This document shows positions 22,535 through 29,135 of a stretch of DNA of 29,135 bases, one piece after another. The notes beneath the pieces are model-generated. The model was not told the origin of the DNA, ran no database searches, and worked only from the letters and a program-made list of their open reading frames with translations. Source of the DNA: CAZVEV01 sp964625865 (GTDB taxonomy: Bacteria > Planctomycetota > Phycisphaerae > SM23-33); assembly GCA_964625865.1 (NCBI GenBank), contig CAZVEV010000044.1:1-29135 (forward strand), read 5' to 3'. The number at the start of each line of letters is the position of its first letter. The first letter of the stretch is position 1. The position numbers and the translations under genes were made by a program.

Positions 22535-23586
22535 GTGGTGTGCTCCTGTGGCCCGTCGGGGGGGGGTGATGCGATGTCGTTGAGGATGTCCATGCAGCCG
22601 GCTTCGCGGAGTGCGGCGGCCAGGGCGCGGCCGAGGGGCTTGCCGTCTTCCACCTCGCCGGTTGGCATGCTCAGGGCGCGTTGCAGCAGTTGCTGACCGT
22701 CGAGCGAGGCCACCATGCCGTTGATCTCGAACGTCGCTCCGTCGTCGGCAAGGCGAGCGTAGGCGCCGAAGGGGGCCTGGCAGCCGCCGCCGAGGTCGGC
22801 GAGGAACGTCCGCTCAGCCGTCACGGCCGCTCGGGTTGTCGCGTCGTTCAGCGGGGCGAGCAGGTCGGCGAGAGCCTGGTCGCCGTCGCGGATCTCGATC
22901 CCCAGCGCGCCCTGCCCGCACGCGGGCAGGAACGCAGCCGGGTCCAGCCGCGCCGCCGAGCGGTCCAGCAGGCCCAGACGCTTGAGTCCCGCGCGGGCCA
23001 GTATCGTAGCCGCCGCGTCGGATTCATCGAGCTTTCGCAACCGCGTCGCCACATTGCCACGAACGGGCCTGATCTCCAGGTCGGGGCGGGCCGCAAGCAG
23101 TTGGGCCGTTCGTCGCAGCGAACCGGTAAGTACCGCGGCGCCGCGAGGCAGGCGAGAGAAAATAGGGACAGTCACCCTTTTTCCTTCGGTCGTTTCGGTG
23201 TTATCGAGGGCGGAGTCGGAGGAAAAAGGGTGACTGTCCCTATTTTCTCTGTCCCCTCTTCTCGCGACCAGCATGTCGGCGGGGTCTTCGCGCGGGGTCA
23301 CGGCGGCCAGGGCGAGGCCCGGCGGCAGGGCGGTGGGCAGGTCTTTGAGGCTGTGGACGGCAAGGTCAACGGTCCCAGCCAGCAGGGCCGACTCGATCTC
23401 CTTGGTGAACAGCCCCTTGTCGAGCATCTTGTGCAGGGGCGTTTCCAGGGCGCGGTCGCCCTTGGTCTGGACGACCGTCAACTCGACGTCGAGCCCGTCG
23501 TGGGCCGCCAGCAGGCCGTCGCGGACGTGATTCGCCTGCCACAGCGCCAGGTCCGACCCCCGCGTGCCGATCACGATCCGCTTCAT
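22531..23586 (-). CDS. hemC: Hydroxymethylbilane synthase (porphobilinogen deaminase, HemC) with in-frame palindromic insert
   Basis: The 351-residue protein opens with IVIGTRGSDLALWQANHV. It keeps the catalytic Asp region VDLAVHSLKDLPTALP and the substrate-binding GSLRRTAQLL. It also has LPACGQGALGIEIRDGD and the dipyrromethane-cofactor Cys in LGGGCQAPFGAYA. HemC polymerises four porphobilinogens. It is about 35 residues longer than the family norm because residues of about 113-144 are encoded by a palindromic element, placed between the LVARRG and LPRGAAVLTGSLRR segments, a loop position in the family. A neighbouring arm-like remnant (23249-23266) suggests two insertion events. All catalytic motifs remain, so the gene is probably functional. 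Its ATG overlaps the hemA stop. Confidence 0.92.
   Translation of the reverse strand: MKRIVIGTRGSDLALWQANHVRDGLLAAHDGLDVELTVVQTKGDRALETPLHKMLDKGLFTKEIESALLAGTVDLAVHSLKDLPTALPPGLALAAVTPREDPADMLVARRGDRENRDSHPFSSDSALDNTETTEGKRVTVPIFSRLPRGAAVLTGSLRRTAQLLAARPDLEIRPVRGNVATRLRKLDESDAAATILARAGLKRLGLLDRSAARLDPAAFLPACGQGALGIEIRDGDQALADLLAPLNDATTRAAVTAERTFLADLGGGCQAPFGAYARLADDGATFEINGMVASLDGQQLLQRALSMPTGEVEDGKPLGRALAAALREAGCMDILNDIASPPPDGPQEHTT
23155..23266. repeat. Palindromic element 7 plus partial second arm, inside hemC
   Basis: Perfect 31-bp arms (23155-23185 and 23220-23250) around a 34-nt loop, core TAGGGACAGTCACCC. Just outside the right arm, 23249-23266 (CTGTCCCCTCTTCTCGCG) resembles the outer end of another copy, so the site looks like a double or nested insertion. 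Read in frame. Confidence 0.85.
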
Positions 23587-25037
23587 TGGGCCTCCTCGTC
23601 CAGTTCGTCCAGGTTGAACATCCGGCGGATCGTATCCACGGCGGCCAGTTGGTCGCTCGTGCGGGCCTGCTCGGCCAGCTCCTTAAGGTATGCGATGGGC
23701 CGGTGGAGCATCTTGCTGCACAGCCCCTTTGTGAACGGGTCGAGCTGCGCGCGGTCGTCCTCGGTGAACTTGCTGCCGTATCGTTTGATCTCGGCTTCCC
23801 GGAGCATGTCGAACCGCCGTTGGAGCAGGGCGATGGTTGCGGCGGCCTGTCGCGAGTCGTGCCACGCCACGAACCTTGCGACCTCCTGGTCGACGATCGC
23901 TTCAGCGCGGGGGATCTCCTGCCGGCGGCGCTGGATGTTCTGGGCAACTACGCGATCGAGATCGTTCAGGTTGTACAGGAAGACGTTCGGCATCTCGCCG
24001 ATCGCGGGCTCCACGTCGCGGGGGACGGCGATGTCGACGATCAGCAGGAGTCGGGATCGCTTTCGGATGCTCGGGCCGACCGACGCCATCGTCAACACGG
24101 GCTCGGGCGAGCCGGTCGAGCAGATCACCAGGTCGACGTCATCGAGCACGGCGGGGATCTCCGTCAGTTCGATAGCGCGGGTCTGCGGAGCAAAAACAGG
24201 GACAGTCACCTCTTTCCCCTTTTCGGGAACCGTACCGTCTGAAGAGGAAGGTCGGGAAGGGGGAAAAAGGTGACTGTCCCTGTTTTTGCTTCGCCTGCGC
24301 GAACGGGCGGGGCATTGCCCGGCAGGCGCCGGCTCGTCCGCCTCGTCCGGCTCTCGGCCAAGCTGCTCGGCGAGGTGTTCGGCCCGCTCGAGCGTGCGAT
24401 TGGCCACGATCAGTCGTCCAACGCCGGGCGCAAGGAGTCGCCGGGCGGCCGTCTCGGCCGTCTGGCCCGCGCCGACGACCAACACGGTCTTGTCGCCCAG
24501 GTCGGCAAACACCTGCCCCGCCAGGTCCACCGCCGTCTGGGCCACGCTGGCCGAGCCGCGCCCGATCTGCGTCTCGCTGCGCGTCCGCTTGCCCACGCGA
24601 AGGGCCGCGTGAAGCAGCTTGTTCAGCAGGAACCCCGCCGTGCGGGCCTCCAGGGCCTGGTGATACGCCGCCCGGACCTGCCCCAACACCTCGTGCTCGC
24701 CGACGACCTGCGAGTCCAGCGCCGCGGCGACGCGGAACAGGTGCGCGACGGCAGCCGGTCCGTCGTGACGATAGAACGCCCCCGCGTCGTCCTGAAGAGC
24801 CTCGCCTTTCAGCCGACCGATGTGTTCGAGCACGTGGGCCGTCGCGTCGGTCTCGGCGCGGGAGACGAAGTAGATCTCCGTGCGGTTGCACGTGTCGATC
24901 ACGAGGGCCTCTTCCAGCATGCTCTCGCCGTGCACCGTGCGCAGGAACCGCCCCGCCAGCTCGCCGGTCAACGCGAACCGCTCACGCACCTCTACGGGCG
25001 CCGTGTGGTGATTAATGCCGATTACCGACAGATCCAT
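23583..25037 (-). CDS. hemA: Glutamyl-tRNA reductase (HemA) with in-frame palindromic insert
   Basis: The true start is the ATG at 25037 (MDLSVIGINHHTAPVEVRERF); the longer frame upstream shadows the next gene. The product is 484 residues. The nucleophilic Cys is residue 50 in VIDTCNRTEIYF. The NADPH domain shows VLVVGAGQTAETAARRLL and IVANRTLERAEHLAEQLG, and the C-terminal dimerisation helix region follows VPRDVEPAI. It reduces glutamyl-tRNA to glutamate-1-semialdehyde, the first committed step of tetrapyrrole synthesis. Residues of about 250-283 come from a palindromic element inserted in the NADPH domain, between the HLAEQLG helix and VDLVICSTGSPEP, probably a surface loop. The Arg/Ala-rich flanks of the insert are also extra. 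The stop overlaps hemC. Confidence 0.92.
   Translation of the reverse strand: MDLSVIGINHHTAPVEVRERFALTGELAGRFLRTVHGESMLEEALVIDTCNRTEIYFVSRAETDATAHVLEHIGRLKGEALQDDAGAFYRHDGPAAVAHLFRVAAALDSQVVGEHEVLGQVRAAYHQALEARTAGFLLNKLLHAALRVGKRTRSETQIGRGSASVAQTAVDLAGQVFADLGDKTVLVVGAGQTAETAARRLLAPGVGRLIVANRTLERAEHLAEQLGREPDEADEPAPAGQCPARSRRRSKNRDSHLFPPSRPSSSDGTVPEKGKEVTVPVFAPQTRAIELTEIPAVLDDVDLVICSTGSPEPVLTMASVGPSIRKRSRLLLIVDIAVPRDVEPAIGEMPNVFLYNLNDLDRVVAQNIQRRRQEIPRAEAIVDQEVARFVAWHDSRQAAATIALLQRRFDMLREAEIKRYGSKFTEDDRAQLDPFTKGLCSKMLHRPIAYLKELAEQARTSDQLAAVDTIRRMFNLDELDEEAQ
24189..24290. repeat. Palindromic element 8, inside hemA
   Basis: 31-bp arms (24189-24219 and 24260-24290) with one mismatch and a 40-nt loop, the longest of the family. 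The core is CAGGGACAGTCACC. Read in frame as NRDSHLFPP and GKEVTVPVF. Confidence 0.86.
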
Positions 25038-25063
25038 GCCGTGTGATCCACGCTCAATGCCTA

Positions 25064-25861
25064 TCAGGACAACGCAATGCTCACTACCAGGTACGCCATA
25101 ACCACCACGAATCCCGCCATCGCGATGGCCGAGACGCGAACCAGCGACCACCTGGCCAGCCAACGCCCGATCACGCCGGTGACGCATATCAGCCACGACA
25201 GCGAACTGATAGCGATCTTGAAGGCGATCTTGGTCTCCATCGGCTGGCCGGCCGGTCGGTGGGCAAACGTCATCGCCCCGGTGGCCATCGCGATCGTCAT
25301 GAAGACCAGGCCCACCAGCAGGGCGTGCCAGCTCATCCCGCCCAGCAGGTCCAGCGGGGGCAGGCGGTCGAACAGGAAGCCCAGGCGATGCTGCTTGAGG
25401 TTCCGCTGGCCGACGAGGTACAGCAGGCCGTACAGGGCGGCGAAGCTCATCGCCGTATACGCCAGGTACGCCGGCAGGATGTGCAGCCAGCCCATGTCCC
25501 CCGGGCTGCCCGTCGGCTCCGAGGCGAGCAACTGGGACGCGGTGTACTGGCAGAGGAAGATCAGGAGGAACACGAACACGCCCGCCCGCCGGTCGCGGGT
25601 GGAGGCCTCGACCACCCAGTACACTACCGCTGACGACAGGGCCACCAGCGAGAGGACCTCGGCGTTGGTTTCCAGCGGCGGGCCGCTCAGGTGTACGCCC
25701 CGGAGAACCAGATACGCCGCGTGGAGGACAATGGCCACCGGCACGCCCCAGTTCCGCGCGTGCGTTCGCGTACGGAGGATGAAGGTGGCGCCGTAGTCGA
25801 TCGCCAGTCCCATGTAAATCAGCGGCAAGAGCCACTCCGCGACAGCCAGCAGCATATCCAT
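25064..25861 (-). CDS. CcsA/HemX-family membrane protein of the haem operon
   Basis: The 265-residue protein starts at ATG 25861 with AGGAG seven bases upstream; the longer frame adds only a poorly supported leader. It has about eight hydrophobic helices and the CcsA/CcmC/HemX fold features, including GWLHILPAYLAYTAMSFAALYG with a conserved His, SWHALLVGLVFMTIAMATGAM, and a late KIAISSLSWLI helix. Members handle haem for cytochrome c maturation (CcsA) or modulate HemA levels (HemX). Position directly before hemA favours a HemX-like role, but the two cannot be separated from sequence alone. It is the first gene of the operon. Confidence 0.82.
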   Translation of the reverse strand: MDMLLAVAEWLLPLIYMGLAIDYGATFILRTRTHARNWGVPVAIVLHAAYLVLRGVHLSGPPLETNAEVLSLVALSSAVVYWVVEASTRDRRAGVFVFLLIFLCQYTASQLLASEPTGSPGDMGWLHILPAYLAYTAMSFAALYGLLYLVGQRNLKQHRLGFLFDRLPPLDLLGGMSWHALLVGLVFMTIAMATGAMTFAHRPAGQPMETKIAFKIAISSLSWLICVTGVIGRWLARWSLVRVSAIAMAGFVVVMAYLVVSIALS

Positions 25862-25938
25862 CGTCGTTCTCCTGGACTCAGAGCGTCCGGAGCAATGGTG
25901 CACCAGCAGTCGCGTGGACCCGCGCCCGGACGGTCGCC

Positions 25939-25967
25939 ATTATGTATAACTCACCGGTCTGTCGCAA
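25939..25967 (-). promoter_or_regulatory. Candidate promoter of the haem operon
   Basis: On the minus strand, TTGCGA (25967-25962) and CATAAT (25944-25939) are separated by 17 bases. The leader to the ATG at 25861 would be about 70 nt. This is the only good match upstream of the operon. Confidence 0.5.
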
Positions 25968-26623
25968 TGCACCTCGCCCGTCGGTGGTGGCGACGCGGCG
26001 TAGACACGACGCGATTGCGCAAAAAAAATGGGCGAGACACGGTGTGCTCGAGGCCGTGTCATCGCCCTTCGCCTTTGTAGAGACCCCTTTGCAGGTAACC
26101 GGCCACAGCGGCCCTGGAGGAGGAGGGGCCAGAGCCTGCCGAGGGTGCTCACTCCCTTCGGCATCGTGGCGAGCGTAAGTCTCTACAGCGTGTGGTCCCC
26201 GGATGCGCTGTCGCCCAATGGTGGGGGGGCGGTTACCGGCACGATGGTGCTCATTCCATTCGCCGGGCGCATGTTAAGGCGAGGTCCACAGGTTCAGCTC
26301 ATCGCATTGATCGCCGATCCCCCCCGAGGGGTACCGGCGCGGCGTTTCGCTGGAATCTCGCTGCGTATCAGGATGTCAATCAGGCGGTTGCCCGACACTC
26401 CGCCACCGACGGACAGCCGGCGCGCCTCAGGAAAATACGGCGTCGAGCAGAGCAATAGACCACCGCGCGGTTCACGGTGAACCGCCGTCATTCCATACAT
26501 CGGGCAGGCCCGGGCGAAAACATGAGAGAAAGATCGCGTCGGTCCGAGATTCCTCTTCGGGACGACGGGATGAAGACCTGACAGGTCTCTACGGACGTGC
26601 AGTTCGCGCCCTGACAAGACGAG
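25968..26623. other. Intergenic stretch without a supported gene
   Basis: About 650 bases before the palindrome at 26624. A 150-codon plus-strand frame (26028-26480) shows no domain and an Arg/Pro-rich composition like other non-coding frames here. A GTAGAGAC octamer occurs at 26077-26084 and inverted at 26179-26186, and again near 26584. A short hairpin GCGGTTCAC/GTGAACCGC lies at about 26465-26485. I see no RNA gene. Confidence 0.45.
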
Positions 26624-26771
26624 CAAACGCCCACGGGCTCCGCCCGTGGGGTGTCCGCGAACGAGACATGGATCTCCGCGAGACGAATTCCGCAACGCGC
26701 CTTGGCGCGTTACGGTGGAAACACAGGTCATCGTTCCACGACACCCCACAGGCGGAGCCTGTGGGCGTTTG
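26624..26771. repeat. Palindromic element upstream of dapF
   Basis: 32-bp arms (26624-26655 and 26740-26771) match at 30 positions in inverted orientation. Each arm is itself a hairpin (CCCACGGGC..GCCCGTGGG and its CCCACAGGC counterpart, with compensating changes on both sides). A third hairpin AACGCGCC/GGCGCGTT is at 26694-26711. The compensated differences suggest that the stem structure matters or is copied as a unit. Confidence 0.7.
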
Positions 26772-26800
26772 ACTGCTTCCACAGCGCTGAGCGATCGATA

Positions 26801-26835
26801 TTGCGATACGCAACCGGGCGGGCGGGGCGTATAAT
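26801..26835 (+). promoter_or_regulatory. Candidate dapF promoter with adjacent small palindrome
   Basis: TATAAT at 26830-26835 is a perfect -10 box about 31 bases before the ATG. Upstream lies the 13-bp palindrome TTGCGATACGCAA (26801-26813), which could be an operator. A normally spaced -35 box is not evident, since TTGCGA is 23 bases away. Confidence 0.4.
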
Positions 26836-26866
26836 GCGCCGGCATTACGGGAAAGGATATGTGACG

Positions 26867-27709
26867 ATGCGATTTACGAAGATGCACGGTGCGGGCAACG
26901 ACTACGTTTACGTCGACTGCTTTGATCAGCCCGTCGACGACCCGGCGGCGGTGGCGCTGGCGGTCAGCGACCGCCATTTCGGCATCGGCTCGGACGGGCT
27001 GATCCTCGTCATGCCCAGCGACGTCGCCGACGTCCGCATGCGGATGTTCAACGCCGACGGCTCGGAGGCCGAGATGTGCGGCAACGGCGTGCGGTGCGTG
27101 GCGAAGTACGCCTACGACCACGGCCGGACCGGCGCCAACCCCATGACCGTCGAGACCTGCGGGGGGATAAAGACCATCGACGTGATCCTCGGGTCCGACG
27201 GCAAGGTGGCGCGGGCGACGGTTGACATGGGCCCGCCCGTCCTGGTTCCGGCGGAAATCCCCGTCCAGTATGACGGCGAGAGGGCGATCGACATTCCGCT
27301 GGACGCCGCTGGCGAGCAGTACCGGGCGACCTGCGTGTCGATGGGCAATCCGCACGCGGTGATCTACGTTGACGACGTCGATGCGGTCGACCTCGAGCGG
27401 GCGGGGGCGGTCCTTGAGACGCACGAGGCCTTCCCGCAGCGCGTCAACGTGCACTTCGTGCAGGTCTACCACGACGGCGAGGTGGTCATGCGCACGTGGG
27501 AGCGCGGCAGCGGGATCACGCTGGCGTGCGGGACGGGGGCGTCGGCCGTCTGCGTCGCCGGCGTGCTGACCGGGCGAAGCGGGCGCCAGGTCCTGGCCCA
27601 CCTGCCCGGCGGCGATCTGACCCTCGAGTGGCGCCAGGACAACGATCACGTCTACATGACGGGCCCGGCGGCCGAGGTCTTCACCGGCCAGTGGCCCGCG
27701 GTTGACTGA
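26867..27709 (+). CDS. dapF: Diaminopimelate epimerase (DapF)
   Basis: The 280-residue protein starts at ATG 26867, with GAAAGGA nine bases upstream; the longer open frame before it covers non-coding palindromic DNA. The start MRFTKMHGAGNDYVYVD is typical. The two catalytic cysteines are Cys71 in MCGNGVRC and Cys221 in ITLACGTGASA, and FGIGSDGLI and SMGNPHAV are conserved. It interconverts LL- and meso-diaminopimelate in the cytoplasm for lysine and peptidoglycan synthesis. Its presence fits a peptidoglycan-making or lysine-prototrophic planctomycete. The next gene follows after 16 bases and is probably co-transcribed. Confidence 0.95.
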   Translation: MRFTKMHGAGNDYVYVDCFDQPVDDPAAVALAVSDRHFGIGSDGLILVMPSDVADVRMRMFNADGSEAEMCGNGVRCVAKYAYDHGRTGANPMTVETCGGIKTIDVILGSDGKVARATVDMGPPVLVPAEIPVQYDGERAIDIPLDAAGEQYRATCVSMGNPHAVIYVDDVDAVDLERAGAVLETHEAFPQRVNVHFVQVYHDGEVVMRTWERGSGITLACGTGASAVCVAGVLTGRSGRQVLAHLPGGDLTLEWRQDNDHVYMTGPAAEVFTGQWPAVD

Positions 27710-27725
27710 ACGAAAGGAGTCCGTG

Positions 27726-28211
27726 ATGAGTCTCTTTGGTTCGATGGCGGGGATGTCGATGGCCGCCAGGGCCGCATCCGACCGCGCCGCGACGCGTGCC
27801 AGCGGTGCGGCGGCCGCCCGTGACGCCCAGCAGGAAGTGCGACATCTCGAAGGGCGTCTCGACCGCCTGACGCTGGTGTGCATGGCCCTGTGGGAACTGC
27901 TCAAGGAACGGGGCGAGTTGACGGAGGAAGATCTCGCGACGAAGGTCCGCGAGATAGACCTCCGCGACGGGGTGGCCGACGGGAAGGTCACCAAGCAGAT
28001 CAAGCACTGTCCCAAGTGCGACCGCGTGATGTCGCCGAGGCACCAGGCGTGCATGTACTGCGGCGCGGTGGACCTCCACGTCACGCCCTACGATTCCCTG
28101 CTCCCGGGGTTTCGTCACTGCCGCGCGATGATCAACAGCGAGTCGCTCTGGGGGGGCGTGAAGGGGGAGAACGCCAGGTCGCCGAACGTCTCGATGCTGC
28201 CCAGGCCGTGA
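27726..28211 (+). CDS. Coiled-coil plus zinc-ribbon protein of unknown function
   Basis: The 161-residue protein starts at ATG 27726 behind AAAGGAGT. Residues of about 15-60 are Ala/Arg-rich and then a likely coiled coil (DAQQEVRHLEGRLDRLTLVCMALWELLKE). A winged-helix-like ELTEEDLATKV segment follows. Residues 95-112 form a four-Cys zinc ribbon: CPKC (Cys95, Cys98) and CMYC (Cys109, Cys112). The last 33 codons run 97 bases into the convergent methyltransferase gene and lack recognisable features. I do not recognise a named family. It sits 16 bases after dapF. Confidence 0.7.
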   Translation: MSLFGSMAGMSMAARAASDRAATRASGAAAARDAQQEVRHLEGRLDRLTLVCMALWELLKERGELTEEDLATKVREIDLRDGVADGKVTKQIKHCPKCDRVMSPRHQACMYCGAVDLHVTPYDSLLPGFRHCRAMINSESLWGGVKGENARSPNVSMLPRP

Positions 28212-28855
28212 CGGGCCAGGGCCGTGGTCAGCTCGTCGGCGAAATACGGGCGCAGTTCCGTGCTGCTCAGTTGCGTCTGGGCGTCGTTGTCTTCCCATTC
28301 GATCTCGAGGATGTTGAATCGCACGCGCCCCGGGAGGAAGTCGTAGAACCGGAGATACTCGGTCTGGCCGCTGCGCGTCGTGCCGATGATGCGTTCCTTC
28401 TCGGTGACGATGCGGACGTAGTTCAGCAGGTGCAGTACGAGCACGCCGTCGGGGGCCAACACCGCCGCCATGCCGGCCAGCGCGGCGTCCAGGTCGTCGT
28501 CTTCAAGCAGGTGGGGCAGCGAGTTGCCCATGCACAGCACGGCGTCGCGGGGACCCTCGACGTGTTCGGCCAGTTCCTGCATCGGCGCACAGATCCACCC
28601 GGCCTGCAGGCCCCTGTCCTCGGCGGCCGCCCGGGCGCGGTCGAGCATGCCGGCCGACAGGTCCACCCCGGCAACGTCGATCCCACGCCTCGCCAGCGCC
28701 AGGGCGTACAGCCCGGTTCCGCACGCGGCGTCGACGGCGGACCGCACGGTGAACCGGCGCGTCAGTTCGTCGACGAAGGCGGCGGCGGTTTCCTCGCGTT
28801 CGGCGGCGGCGGTTATGGTGTCGTAACTGTCGGCGAGGTCGTCGTAGAATCCCAT
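28115..28855 (-). CDS. Class I SAM-dependent methyltransferase, substrate unknown
   Basis: The 246-residue protein starts at ATG 28855 (MGFYDDLADSYDTI) with AGGA seven bases upstream; the longer frame extends into non-coding DNA. It shows the SAM-binding motif AVDAACGTGLYALALARRGIDVAGVDLS, then an acidic loop and AVLCMGNSLPHLLEDDDLDAAL, and a post-motif VLAPDGVLVLHLLNY. This is the methyltransferase type 11/25 fold found in many small-molecule methylases. The C-terminal half carries a beta-rich insertion (YLRFYDFLPGRVRFNILEIEWED) typical of the subfamily. The substrate cannot be predicted. It converges on the zinc-ribbon gene and overlaps its end. Confidence 0.85.
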   Translation of the reverse strand: MGFYDDLADSYDTITAAAEREETAAAFVDELTRRFTVRSAVDAACGTGLYALALARRGIDVAGVDLSAGMLDRARAAAEDRGLQAGWICAPMQELAEHVEGPRDAVLCMGNSLPHLLEDDDLDAALAGMAAVLAPDGVLVLHLLNYVRIVTEKERIIGTTRSGQTEYLRFYDFLPGRVRFNILEIEWEDNDAQTQLSSTELRPYFADELTTALARHGLGSIETFGDLAFSPFTPPQSDSLLIIARQ

Positions 28856-29135
28856 GGCATTGTCCTGCTGGTCCCGGTTGAATGGGAGAGTGTATGCGAT
28901 GGGCTTCGGCGTCGCAAGCGGCGCCGCATACGGAAGAACACGTCGCGTGTTCCTCAGTTTGGCGTGTGACACAGGGCAATCGCATCCAAACTCTTGGTCG
29001 AAGAATTGTTCGAAACACAGAACAAACAAGAGAGAGAACAACAGAAGACACAGCAACGGCCTAGCCGCAGATTACGCAGATTCGGGCGTGGTTCAAAAGG
29101 GCCTGATTTAGGGTAACACTTTGGAGGGATTGTCT
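28856..29135. other. Intergenic DNA at the right edge
   Basis: It holds two small inverted repeats: GTATGCG/CGCATAC (28892-28898 and 28925-28931) and a GAACACG/CGTGTTC hairpin (28936-28952). An unusually A-rich stretch for this window (about 28985-29065) follows. A CCGCAGATTACGCAGATT sequence lies near 29067. GGAGGG at 29123-29128 could be the ribosome-binding site of a gene beginning beyond the window. No gene is supported within it. Confidence 0.4.

Noticed and set aside
10934..24290. Regularly repeated sequences considered as a CRISPR array
   Set aside because: Copies are kilobases apart, are palindromes with variable loops and lie inside genes; there is no repeat-spacer periodicity and no cas gene.
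26028..26480. 150-codon frame in the gap before dapF
   Set aside because: Arg/Pro-rich, no domain, no convincing ribosome-binding site; treated as non-coding.
26294..28084. 596-codon minus-strand frame opposite dapF
   Set aside because: Antisense shadow; dapF has all catalytic motifs on the plus strand.
29060..29090. CCGCAGATTACGCAGATT stretch considered as a tRNA or attachment site fragment
   Set aside because: No cloverleaf or integrase context; it resembles only a short direct repeat (GCAGATT twice).

Overview
The window is a GC-rich bacterial chromosome segment, most consistent with a Planctomycetota (Phycisphaerae-like) bacterium. This is inferred from gene content only: FG-GAP plus DUF1080 secreted proteins, GH10 and GH97 glycosidases, futalosine-type menaquinone synthesis and siroheme-dependent (Ahb) haem synthesis. 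I saw no rRNA, tRNA, CRISPR array or transposase gene.

Layout. (1) 1-5550 is a polysaccharide/exported-protein region: the N-terminus of a GH10 xylanase running off the left edge, a small exported protein, an FG-GAP/DUF1080 protein and a GH97 glycosidase. (2) 5696-8290 (minus) is a ZnuABC-type metal ABC importer operon with a good sigma70-like promoter. (3) 8658-17278 (plus) holds most of a futalosine pathway for menaquinone: mqnD, an mqnB-mqnP fusion, ubiX-like, ubiD-like and ubiE-like genes, then one ORF joining mqnA, mqnE and mqnC. Most junctions are 4-bp ATGA/GTGA overlaps. (4) 17512-25861 (minus) is a haem operon: CcsA/HemX-like, hemA, hemC, cobA-hemD, ahbC, and one ORF joining ahbD, ahbA and ahbB. 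The two clusters converge at about 17.3-17.5 kb. (5) 25862-29135 holds an intergenic stretch with a palindromic element, dapF, a zinc-ribbon protein and a methyltransferase.

How the genes work together. Region 3 makes 1,4-dihydroxy-6-naphthoate from chorismate and then prenylates, decarboxylates and methylates it to menaquinone. Region 4 makes uroporphyrinogen III from glutamyl-tRNA, methylates it to precorrin-2, and after conversion to siroheme (enzyme not in the window) takes it to haem by decarboxylation, AhbC and AhbD. Both products serve respiration. HemB, HemL, the siroheme chelatase and an aminofutalosine deaminase are not in this window.

The main discovery is a family of eight near-perfect palindromic elements (91-102 bp, arms 27-31 bp around a GGGGACAGG/GGGTCAGG-type core) between 10.9 and 24.3 kb. 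Seven lie inside protein-coding genes, are read through in frame, and add low-complexity peptides of about 30 residues to HemC, HemA and AhbD. Others sit exactly at the AhbD/AhbA, AhbA/AhbB and MqnA/MqnE domain junctions. A different palindromic element sits at the MqnE/MqnC junction. This resembles protein-coding palindromic elements such as those of Rickettsia, and suggests that mobile palindromes have been welding neighbouring pathway genes into multi-domain ORFs. Several further palindrome families occupy the intergenic regions.
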